Shown here: piece by piece, positions 54,943 to 63,700 of the stretch
Position numbering within the stretch: the first letter of the stretch is position 1
How the letters are laid out: every line of letters begins with the position of its first letter
Assembly: GCF_002797815.1 (NCBI RefSeq)
Contig: NZ_PGFJ01000001.1
Coordinates: 744,001-808,000 of the forward strand
DNA length: 64,000 nt
Direction: 5' to 3'
DNA from: Mucilaginibacter auburnensis
GTDB taxonomy: Bacteria; Bacteroidota; Bacteroidia; Sphingobacteriales; Sphingobacteriaceae
Position numbers and translations under genes: made by a program
The notes under the pieces: model-generated
Seen by the model: only the letters and a program-made list of their open reading frames with translations
What the model was told of the DNA's origin: nothing
Database searches by the model: none

Positions 54943-56499
54943 ATGGCAGCTCAAACAGCTACATCTGCAAATACCCATCAGGCCGCTAAACCTGATATGA
55001 AAGTTTTTTATGCGTGTTTTATTGCGTTGGTAACAACCGCATTTGGTTTTGTACTACGCGCAATAGTACTACCGAGTTGGGGGCATCAGTTCAATTTAAC
55101 ACAAACTCAATTAGGAGAAATATCTGGGGTGGGCCTGTGGCCATTTGCTATCAGTATAGTATTGTTCAGTTTAATAATTGATAAAATCGGCTATAAAACC
55201 GCCATGATATTTGGTGTGATTTGCCACTTCACATCAACCATACTAACCATTTTTGCTACCGGCTATTGGACGTTGTACATAGGTACATTTATTGCCGCCC
55301 TCAGTGCAGGTACTGTGGAGGCAGTGGCCAACCCCGTAGTTGCTACCATGTTTCCTAACGACAAGGTGAAATGGTTAAGTCGCTTACACGCTGGCTGGGC
55401 AGGTGGCCTGGTTTTAGGAGGTATAATGGGATTGCTACTGGGCGAAAGTACCGGCTGGGAATACAAAATTGCGCTGATATTTATACCTACGGTAGTTTAT
55501 GCGTTAATAACGTTTTTCTGCAAATTTCCGCTTAATGAACGTGTGCAGGCAGGCGTATCTTACAAGGAAATGCTACAGGAAGTTGGTGCATTGGGAGCAC
55601 TCATTATTACTGCATTAATTGTATTTCAGCTGGGTGCGGTAATTGGATGGTCTGCTCCGGTAAGCATAGTAGCTACACTTGTAATAGCAGCAGGCTTTGG
55701 CTTATATACACGCAGTTTAGGTCAACCCTTGTTTGTGATATTCCTTTTGATAATGATACCGCTTGCAATTACCGAATTAGGTACCGATAGTTGGATAAGC
55801 GGTTTAATGGAGCCCGAAACCGAAAAAATTGGTATACAGGCGGGTTGGGTATTAGTTTACACGTCGTTAATTATGCTCGTTTTGAGGTTTTTTGCCGGGC
55901 CAATATCACACATGGCATCATCGCCGGGTTTATTGGCTTTGTGTTCGGCAATAGCCATAATAGGCTTGTACTTATTATCAGTATCATCAGGCGTAATGGT
56001 ATTAGTTGCGGCAACTATTTATGGTATAGCTAAAACTTTCTTTTGGCCAACCATGCTGGGTATGGTTTCAGAGCGTTTCCCTAAGGGCGGCGCATTAACA
56101 TTGAATATTACGGGTGGTTTAGGCATGATAGCCGCCGGCGTTATTGGCGCGGGTATTTTAGGCTTTATGCAGGATAGGTCAATAGATAAGAATATAGCCA
56201 AGTACGATGCTGCAAACAATACCGCTATACACTCAACTTATGTAACTGAAAAAAAGACAAGTGTTTTTGGCGATTATGAAGGAATTGATCAAACTAAATT
56301 GGCTGCAGCAAGTACAGAGGAGCAGGGGATTGTTAAAACTGTTCAGGATGGTGCTAAAAAAGAAGCCTTGCAGAATGTGCTTGTATTCCCGATAGTGATG
56401 TTTGTGAGCTTTGTATTGCTGATATTATACTTCCGTACGAAAGGTGGCTATAAGGCAATTACATTAAAACGACAGGAAGAAGACATAATTAAGATTTAA
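54943..56499 (+). CDS. MFS transporter
   Basis: 518 residues, about 12 membrane helices. MFS features are FGFVLRAIVLPSWGHQFNLTQTQLGEISGVGLWPFAISI and the loop IIDKIGYKTAMIFG between helices 2 and 3. A soluble loop of about 80 residues sits before the last helix (IDKNIAKYDAANN...EGIDQTKLAAASTEEQG). In context it probably carries a sugar or a sugar acid. It is followed by the isomerase gene after 4 bases. Confidence 0.9.
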   Translation: MAAQTATSANTHQAAKPDMKVFYACFIALVTTAFGFVLRAIVLPSWGHQFNLTQTQLGEISGVGLWPFAISIVLFSLIIDKIGYKTAMIFGVICHFTSTILTIFATGYWTLYIGTFIAALSAGTVEAVANPVVATMFPNDKVKWLSRLHAGWAGGLVLGGIMGLLLGESTGWEYKIALIFIPTVVYALITFFCKFPLNERVQAGVSYKEMLQEVGALGALIITALIVFQLGAVIGWSAPVSIVATLVIAAGFGLYTRSLGQPLFVIFLLIMIPLAITELGTDSWISGLMEPETEKIGIQAGWVLVYTSLIMLVLRFFAGPISHMASSPGLLALCSAIAIIGLYLLSVSSGVMVLVAATIYGIAKTFFWPTMLGMVSERFPKGGALTLNITGGLGMIAAGVIGAGILGFMQDRSIDKNIAKYDAANNTAIHSTYVTEKKTSVFGDYEGIDQTKLAAASTEEQGIVKTVQDGAKKEALQNVLVFPIVMFVSFVLLILYFRTKGGYKAITLKRQEEDIIKI

Positions 56500-56503
56500 C
56501 AGA

Positions 56504-57394
56504 ATGCCTTTAGATATAAAATTTGGTGTAAGCACGTGGTTGTGGACGTCACCTTTCCAAACATCGTCAATTGATGAGCTGTTTTCAAAAATAGCCGGCA
56601 TGGGATATGATGCCGTTGAGATTGCTTTGGAAGACCCGGAATTGGTGGATGGTGAGAAAGTTAAGGCAGCTTTAGCGCATTATGGACTTAAGGCGTTGGT
56701 TTGTGGTGCATTTGGCCCAACCCGGGATTTAACCAATGAGGACCCTGCTGTACACGAAAACTGCTTTAAATACATTGCCGCCTGCATGGATCTTTGTGTT
56801 TTATGGGATGTGAAATTTTTTGCCGGCCCAATGTACTCGGCTGTAGGTAAGGCGCGCATGTTGCCGCCAGAACAACGCCGGGCAGAATGGGATATGGCTG
56901 TTAATAACCTGCGTATAGTTTGTCAAATGGCCGCAGAGCGTGGATTGGATATTGCGCTTGAACCATTGAACCGCTTTGAGTCTGACCTCGTAAACACTTG
57001 CGAAGATGTTGTGCGTTTAGTGAATGATATTGATCATCCGGCAGCAAAAATACTACTGGATGGTTTTCACATGAACATTGAAGAACCAAGTTTGGAGGCT
57101 GCTATTAAGTTAGCCGGAGATAAACTTTTACATGTGCAAGTTGCTGACAACTATAGAGGTACACCGGGTACGGGCCAAACCAACTGGGCGGCTTACCGCA
57201 AAGCTTTAGAAGAAATTGGCTATACAGGCACCATCTCTATAGAGAGCTTTACACCCAATAATAAAGAGTTGGCACAAGCAGTATGCATATGGCATCCATT
57301 AGCCGAAAGCCAGGACAAGTTTGCTATCGAAGGTTTAAGTTTTTTAAAGAAATGGGCAGCAGAGCCTGTTAAAATTCAACAATATAGTTTATAA
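56504..57394 (+). CDS. Sugar phosphate isomerase/epimerase (D-tagatose/psicose 3-epimerase-like)
   Basis: 296-residue TIM barrel of the AP_endonuc_2 family. Metal-ligand motifs of the D-tagatose 3-epimerase group are visible: Glu in ALEPLNRFESD, Asp in LLDGFHMNIEE, His in LHVQVADNYRG, and Glu in ISIESF. The substrate may be a keto-sugar. It lies between the MFS porter (4 bases) and the oxidoreductase (5 bases), so the three form one operon. Confidence 0.92.
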   Translation: MPLDIKFGVSTWLWTSPFQTSSIDELFSKIAGMGYDAVEIALEDPELVDGEKVKAALAHYGLKALVCGAFGPTRDLTNEDPAVHENCFKYIAACMDLCVLWDVKFFAGPMYSAVGKARMLPPEQRRAEWDMAVNNLRIVCQMAAERGLDIALEPLNRFESDLVNTCEDVVRLVNDIDHPAAKILLDGFHMNIEEPSLEAAIKLAGDKLLHVQVADNYRGTPGTGQTNWAAYRKALEEIGYTGTISIESFTPNNKELAQAVCIWHPLAESQDKFAIEGLSFLKKWAAEPVKIQQYSL

Positions 57395-57399
57395 AATTT

Positions 57400-58515
57400 A
57401 TGCAGAACAAAACAATTAATGTTGCTATAGTGGGCCTTGGTTTCGGGGCTGAGTTTATTCCTATTTACCAGCGTCATAAAAATGCAAACATGTACGCTAT
57501 TTGCCAACGCGATGAAAAGAAGTTAAATGAGGTGGGCGACGCTTTCGGCATTGAAAAACGCTATACCAATTATGATGAATTGTTGCTTGACCCTAACGTA
57601 GATGCGGTACACATAAACACCCCTATTCAAAATCACGCCGAGCAGTCTATCAAAGCTTTACGCGCCGGTAAGCACGTAGCCTGTACAGTACCTATGGCTA
57701 CTACGGTTGAAGAGTGCCGCCAGATAGTTGAGGCTGTTCAGGAAACGGGTCTTACTTACATGATGATGGAAACCGTGGTATATAGCCGCGAGTTTTTGTT
57801 TGTAAAAGAGCTTTATGAGAATGGCGAGTTGGGTAAACTGCAATTCTTGCGTGCATCGCACCAGCAGGAAATGGCAGGCTGGCCGGGCTATTGGGAAGGC
57901 TTGCCTCCAATGCACTATGCAACGCATTGCGTTGGTCCGGTAGTTGCTTTAGCGGGTGCAGATGCAGAATACGTATCGTGCTTTGGTTCAGGAACAATTG
58001 ATGCGCATTTAATACCTAAGTATGGTTCACCTTTCGCTATTGAAAGCTGTCATATCAAATTTAAAGATTCTGATCTGGCTGCAGAGGTAACACGTTCCTT
58101 GTTTAACACTGCCCGCCAGTATCGCGAAAGCTTTGACGTATACGGCTCAAAAAAATCATTTGAGTGGACACTGATCGAGCACCAGCCATCAGTAATTCAT
58201 ACAGGCGAAGTGCCTGAGACGGTAACTATACCAGATTACGCTCACTTACTGCCAGAAGAGATACAGGCGTTTACAACAGGTGGTGTTTATGACGGCGATA
58301 GCAATCAGCATTTATCATTTTTACAGGGATCGGGCCACGGTGGTTCACATCCGCACCTGGTAAATGAATTTGTGTCCGCTCTTGTTAACAAGCGCGAACC
58401 GTTCCCAAATGCAAGGCAATCAGCCAACATAACCTGCGTAGGTATTTTGGCGCACGAGTCTGCAATGGATGGTGGAAAAAAAATAAACCTGCCGGAATTT
58501 ACGCTGGCAAAATAA
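57400..58515 (+). CDS. Gfo/Idh/MocA family oxidoreductase
   Basis: 371 residues with an N-terminal Rossmann domain (VAIVGLGFGAEFIPIYQRH) and the C-terminal Gfo/Idh domain. The usual EKP motif is TVP (Thr96-Val97-Pro98, in HVACTVPMAT), so the common catalytic Lys is absent. Later MHYATHCVGP has the His segment. Family members oxidise sugars with NAD(P), often at C3. It ends the MFS-isomerase-oxidoreductase operon; a strong terminator follows. Confidence 0.9.
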   Translation: MQNKTINVAIVGLGFGAEFIPIYQRHKNANMYAICQRDEKKLNEVGDAFGIEKRYTNYDELLLDPNVDAVHINTPIQNHAEQSIKALRAGKHVACTVPMATTVEECRQIVEAVQETGLTYMMMETVVYSREFLFVKELYENGELGKLQFLRASHQQEMAGWPGYWEGLPPMHYATHCVGPVVALAGADAEYVSCFGSGTIDAHLIPKYGSPFAIESCHIKFKDSDLAAEVTRSLFNTARQYRESFDVYGSKKSFEWTLIEHQPSVIHTGEVPETVTIPDYAHLLPEEIQAFTTGGVYDGDSNQHLSFLQGSGHGGSHPHLVNEFVSALVNKREPFPNARQSANITCVGILAHESAMDGGKKINLPEFTLAK

Positions 58516-58571
58516 GGCTAAGGTTGGCCCGGCTTTACCAGTAGGTTCGGGCCCATTTTAGTATAATCGGG

Positions 58572-58600
58572 AGAAAAGGAGGCGTAAGCCTCCTTTTCTG
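58572..58600 (+). terminator. Terminator of the MFS-isomerase-oxidoreductase operon
   Basis: AGAAAAGGAGGC (58572-58583) and GCCTCCTTTTCT (58588-58599) form a perfect 12-bp stem with a GTAA tetraloop. Confidence 0.92.
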
Positions 58601-58842
58601 TTATGTGTTATAACGCTATTTTTTTTGTTAGTTGCGTTAAGGGCTTTGTAAAAGTATCAGTAAAATCCCCATTTACAGGCTATTAAAAGGGTATTGTGTT
58701 AATTTAAAACACTATTAAAAAAAAATTAAAAAAAACTTTGTGTTTTGTTTGAATTAATTATCTAATTTCGAAATAATAACCAATTATAAATTATTTGTTA
58801 CAATTCAGGGTGTATTAGCGCGCAGGTGCTTTCGCGTACTAT

Positions 58843-58850
58843 TGTATTTG
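58843..58850 (+). promoter_or_regulatory. Promoter-like box before the FecI-type sigma gene
   Basis: TGTATTTG differs from TAnnTTTG at one base and ends 4 nt before the ATG at 58855. Confidence 0.25.
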
Positions 58851-58854
58851 CAAT

Positions 58855-59445
58855 ATGATAACTGAGGATTTACAGGAAGCTATTCGTAAAGTGATCTTTA
58901 AAGACGATCAAACTGCTTTTGAAAAAATTTACAAAAGCTATTACAATCGTCTGTTCAGGCTTGCTCTGTCTATAGTAAAATCTGATGAGATCGCAAATGA
59001 GGTGTATGATGATGTGATGCTTAATGTGTGGCAAAAGCGCAGGGAGCTTAGCCACGTTAATAACTTCACCGTTTATTTGTACGTTTCTGTAAAGAATGCT
59101 TCGTTAAGGCAATTAAGTAAAGCAGGTAAGATCAGCTATATTCATATTGATGAACATTTTGATATACGGGACACTACACCTACTATTCAGGAGGAACTGA
59201 TGTCGCTTGAGTTGCTTGCCATTATCAATAAATCTATTGCAGAGTTGTCCCCGCAATGCAAACTGGTATTTAAGTTAGTTAAAGAGGATGGCTTAAAGTA
59301 TAAAGAAGTGGCGGAAATACTGAACGTTACTGTTAAGAACGTTGAGTACCATATGGGGAATGCTTTAAAAAAAATAAGCCAGAATATTGCGGCAAATAAA
59401 AAGCCATTGATCCACAGCGCTTTGAAATCAATCATTTTTAATTAA
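58855..59445 (+). CDS. FecI-type ECF sigma factor
   Basis: 196-residue sigma-70 protein. Region 2 (AFEKIYKSYYNRLFRLALSIVKSDEIANEVYDDVMLNVWQKR) and region 4 (LSPQCKLVFKLVKEDGLKYKEVAEILNVTVKNVEYHMGNALKKI) are clear. It is the type that sits with FecR and SusC genes in Bacteroidota and answers to ligand binding at the receptor. FecR begins 88 bases after its stop. Confidence 0.94.
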   Translation: MITEDLQEAIRKVIFKDDQTAFEKIYKSYYNRLFRLALSIVKSDEIANEVYDDVMLNVWQKRRELSHVNNFTVYLYVSVKNASLRQLSKAGKISYIHIDEHFDIRDTTPTIQEELMSLELLAIINKSIAELSPQCKLVFKLVKEDGLKYKEVAEILNVTVKNVEYHMGNALKKISQNIAANKKPLIHSALKSIIFN

Positions 59446-59533
59446 ACGTAACTACATCGTTTAAGTAACAAGAAAATTATAAAAATTTAAATTTTTACTG
59501 GGGTAACCAGCTTTAAAATGTATCCTTACCGCA

Positions 59534-60616
59534 ATGGTCGCTAATCGTATTTGGATACTACTTGGTAAAAAGGTTTCGGGCGAAGCTACTCCGCAAGAAC
59601 TTGAGGAGTTGCAGTCGCTGATAGCAGGGAGCGAAGAAGGCTTTGATGCTATTGGTGGCCTGGAGCAGATGCTGCATACAGTAAATGTTGACACGGTTGG
59701 CAAATCTGAAGAAGAAATTGACGCGCGTTGGCAACGATTTAAGAAAAATCTAATCACAGAAGTTAAGGTAGTTGATCTGCCCTCTGCTAAAAGGCGGGGT
59801 ATGTTGTGGTTTGCGGCAGCGTCTGTTTTTGTGATCTGTTTTGTTTGTATGGCGCTTTTTATGCGTAGAAGCATTGACAGTGCAAACGCACTGTTGGCGC
59901 AGGTAGAAACACCTGCGAAAGCAACCCGGCAGCTTACTTTGCCTGATGGTACAAAGGTTTGGCTAAATGCTAAGAGTAATCTTATTTATGATAAGAAAAA
60001 GTTTGGGGTGAAATTGAGGGAGGTGAGTTTAGTTGGAGAAGCTTTTTTTGACGTGAAGAAAGATAAAAAACATCCGTTTGTGGTAAATACAGCATCGTTG
60101 AGTTTGCGTGTTTTAGGTACTGCATTCAATGTACGCGCTTTTTCTAATGAAAAAAAATCAGAAGCAGCGCTTGTTCATGGCTCGATAGAGGTAACGCTGA
60201 TAAATCATCCGGATAAAAAAATAATATTAAAGCCGAGCGAGAAAATAATTGTACGTAATAATACCGAGGAAAAATCTCTTGACAAGGTAAGTGCAAGAGA
60301 GCGAATGATGTCTATTCCATTAATTACGTTAAGTAATATTCATTATAAGGATGAAGATCCGCTTCCGGTTGAGGCTCAATGGATAGAGAAGAAACTTGCA
60401 TTCGAATCTGAAACATTTGATGACATTGCAGCCAGGATGGAGCGCTATTACAATGTTAATATAAGCTTTGAAGACGAATCATTGAGGAGTTTAGTGTTCT
60501 CAGGAACATTCACTAATGAAACTGTTAGTGATGCATTCAAATATTTTCAGTTAACCTCAACTACACAGTTCAAGTTTAGGACGGAGGATAATAAACGCAT
60601 AACCATTTTCAAATAA
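59534..60616 (+). CDS. FecR-type anti-sigma factor
   Basis: 360 residues: N-terminal cytosolic part (VSGEATPQELEELQSLIAGSEEG), one membrane helix at about 89-110 (LWFAAASVFVICFVCMALFM), then the periplasmic FecR domain (QLTLPDGTKVWLNAKSNLIY; VSLVGEAFFDVKKDKKHPFVVNTASLSLRVLGTAFNVRAF) and a C-terminal STN-like domain (AFESETFDDIAARMERYYNVNISFED). It passes a signal from the receptor to the sigma factor. It is 181 bases before the SusC start. Confidence 0.95.
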   Translation: MVANRIWILLGKKVSGEATPQELEELQSLIAGSEEGFDAIGGLEQMLHTVNVDTVGKSEEEIDARWQRFKKNLITEVKVVDLPSAKRRGMLWFAAASVFVICFVCMALFMRRSIDSANALLAQVETPAKATRQLTLPDGTKVWLNAKSNLIYDKKKFGVKLREVSLVGEAFFDVKKDKKHPFVVNTASLSLRVLGTAFNVRAFSNEKKSEAALVHGSIEVTLINHPDKKIILKPSEKIIVRNNTEEKSLDKVSARERMMSIPLITLSNIHYKDEDPLPVEAQWIEKKLAFESETFDDIAARMERYYNVNISFEDESLRSLVFSGTFTNETVSDAFKYFQLTSTTQFKFRTEDNKRITIFK

Positions 60617-60643
60617 AGATAAACCAACTATAACCTAATTTAT

Positions 60644-60664
60644 AAGGAGAAAAATATGATATAA
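60644..60664 (+). other. SD-preceded two-codon ORF ATG-ATA-TAA in the SusC leader
   Basis: AAGGAG at 60644-60649 lies 6 bases before ATG 60656, the next codon is ATA and the third is TAA. This SD is better than any other I saw at a start in the window. Whether it is translated is unknown. Confidence 0.35.
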
Positions 60665-60703
60665 AAAAGCTTACCTACCCCTCGTAAGATAGTGCAAAAA
60701 AAT

Positions 60704-60731
60704 AGCGGAAGGTGTTGGCGCACCCCCCGCT
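60704..60731 (+). other. Hairpin in the SusC leader
   Basis: AGCGG (60704-60708) pairs with CCGCT (60727-60731), and inside GGTG (60711-60714) pairs with CACC (60721-60724) around a 6-base loop TTGGCG. A second CTTAC/GTAAG stem lies at 60670-60688. There is no U-run, so it is not a plain terminator. Confidence 0.45.
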
Positions 60732-60797
60732 TAGTAGCCGCTGTCTTAACTATTTACAGTAAAGAGAACATAGTTAAAAACCAACCAATACAAAATT

Positions 60798-63700
60798 ATG
60801 AAAAAAAATATTTCCGCCGCCCTAAGGGTGCGAAATAAACGCATACTAAAGTTTCTTATTATGTCAAAATGTATATTGCTGCTTGTCATAATTTCTACAC
60901 TTCAGAGCTTTTCAAAAGGATATAGCCAGGATAAGATCAGCATCAATTTACATAATGTATCTTTAAAAACGGCTCTTAAAGAAATCGCTAAAAAATCAGA
61001 TTATCGTTTTTTATACAGTGACGCTGTAGTTGATGCCGTAAGCAACAAAGTTAGTTTACAGGCTAACGATGCCACTATCAATCAGATAGTTGCTCAAGCG
61101 CTTGCAGAAAGCGACCTTACTTTCAAAGTAAACGCAAATTTGGTTTTGATTACCAAGCCTGTGGCAATTGCCATTACAGTTAGAGGTAAAGTTACTGACA
61201 ATAAAAACCAGCCTATGCCGGGCGTTACAGTTTTTGAGAAAAGTAACCCAACAAATTCAACTGTTACCGATGGCGACGGTAATTACTCAATCAGCGTTGC
61301 TGACAGAAACTCTGTTATAGTTGTTAGATTTATTGGCTTTGTACCTAAGGAGATTCCGGTTGGTACACAAACTTCTGTCAATGTAACACTTGAGGAAGAA
61401 AATGCAACCTTAAATGAAGTAGTAGTTGTAGGTTATGGCACCCAAAAACGTGCATCAGTAACAGGTGCTGTTAGCAGTGTAAAAGGTGCTGAATTAGTTC
61501 AGGCGCCTGTGCCAAACATCTCAAACTCTGTTTTAGGTAGGGTAGCAGGTGTAACCGGCCGCCAATCAAACGGTGGTCAGCCAGGTAGTGCAGGTAACAG
61601 CAACCTTTTGGTGCGTGGTTTAAGTACTACAGGTAACTCTGCGCCACTTATCATTGTTGATAACGTTAGACGTGATAACATTAACCAGGTAGATCCAAAC
61701 GCAATTGAGACTGTAACTGTGTTGAAAGATGCTGCTGCAACTGCTCCTTACGGTTTAGGTGGTGCAAATGGTGTAATTTTGATCACTACCAAACAAGGTA
61801 AAACAGGTGCGCCAGTTATTTCATTGAACTCATATTACGGTATTCAAAACGGTACTTACATGCCTAAGGTGTTAGTTGCCGAAGATTACATGCGATTGGT
61901 TAACGAAGCTTCAAAAAACGGCGGCGGTGGCCAAATCAATTCAGATGATAAGATCAATAACTGGGATGCAAACAGCAAAAAAGATCCGGATCGTTACCCT
62001 CGTAACAACACTACCGACTTTATCAAAAAGAATGCTCCAATGCAAAGCCACAATGTACAGTTGAGTGGTGGTACAGACAGAATAAAATATTATTCTAACC
62101 TGGGCTTCTTTTACCAAGACGGTATGTTCCCGCAGATCAATTATACCCGTTATACATATAACATGAACCTGGAAGCTAAGGTTACTAATACAACTACTTT
62201 CCAGGTTTCAATTAACGGATCAAGCGAGATAGATCGTGGTCTTGACCCTGGTCATAACCCAACTAACCTTTTACGTTCAACTTACAAATACATCCCTACC
62301 GACGTTTACAAATACAGTAATGGTTTATGGGGTGCGTCAAACGGTTTAAGCCCTTATGCTACGCTAATGTCTGGTGGTTATTCAAGAGGTAATTATGATC
62401 AACAATTAATGAGCGCAAGCATTGATCAAAAATTGCCAATAAAAGGTTTAAGCATTAAAGGTGTGGTTAGCTACGACCCTAACAACTGGTATCGTAAACA
62501 ATACCACAAGCCTTTCTACTACTACGTGGCCAATTACAACACCACCCCTTACACTTATAGCAGAGCTGCCTCAACATCTGAAGGATTGGTTGCATACACC
62601 TACTTGCAAGAGTACTATGACAGAGGTAAAAACTTCACGTATCAGGGTTATTTAACTTACCATGACACTTTTGGTAAACACGATATTAACGGTTTGATAG
62701 TTGCTGAAGCGAGGAACAGTAAAGCTAACAACTTTAATGCCCGCATTAACAATTATGCTATTGATTTGGATGAGTTGAACTTTGGTAGCTCTAATAAAAA
62801 TGATTATAGCATTTCAGGAACTTCAAGTACAACAAGCCAACTTGGCTATGTTTATCGTTTGAGCGATACCTACGATGGAAAATACACGGTAGAAGCTACA
62901 GGTCGTTATGATGGTCACTTCGCCTTTGCTCCGGGCAAACGTTATGCCTTTTTCCCTGCATTTTCTGCCGGTTGGGTATTAAGCAACGAGGACTTTATGA
63001 GAAACGTTGGTTGGATCAATTACTTTAAAATCAGAGGTTCTTGGGGTAAAACCGGTAACCTGGTTTCAGGTGGTAATTTCCAATGGCAGGATTCTTACCA
63101 GTTGAATAATAATAACTACGCTTTTGGCGCCGGTACTTTGCTACAAGGCACCTCGCCAAACACGCAGGCTAACCCACTACTAACCTGGGAGGTTGCACAA
63201 AAAACAGATATTGGTTTTGAATCAGTTTTGTTTAAAGGTAAGCTGAATTTAGAAGTGGGCTTATTCAAACAAAGGCGTTCAAACATGCTTGTAAACCCTC
63301 AAACAGTAGTGTCAAAAGAGTATGGTATTGGCTTGTCTCAGGTTAACGGAGGTATAATGGAAGCTAATGGTATTGAGATCACCGCCGGAACTCAGCACAA
63401 GTTTGCTAACGGGTTACAGTTAAGTTTAAGCGGTAACTTTACTTATGCTAATAATAAATTGTTGCAAACTTACGAGAGTGCTGCTACCTTTAATAATCCA
63501 AATCGCCGCAGAACCGGACGTCAGTTAGGTGCTCAATTTGGTTATAAATCATTAGGCTTGTTCCATCTTTCTGATGACAAGAACGGAGACGGTGTGATTA
63601 ATGCTGCAGATGGTTACACAGTAAACCAATTTGATGCGGTTTTACGTCCGGGTAACGTTAAATATGCTGACCTTTCTGGTCCTAACGGCGTACCTGACGG

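Larger units (their letters stand above)
58516..58854. other. Intergenic region between sugar locus and FecI gene
   Basis: Holds GGCCCG/CGGGCC (58526-58531 and 58548-58553) and a strong terminator (58572-58600). The rest is AT-rich, with A-runs at about 58708-58736. I see no ORF or RNA gene. A promoter-like TGTATTTG lies at 58843-58850. Confidence 0.7.

Noticed and set aside
58516..58854. tRNA or small RNA gene in the gap before the FecI gene
   Set aside because: No cloverleaf or conserved tRNA arm sequence was found; only terminator-type hairpins and AT-rich DNA.
61876..62655. Short plus-strand ORFs at 61876-62064 and 62461-62655
   Set aside because: They are other-frame reads inside the SusC gene, whose frame is open from 60798 to the window edge.
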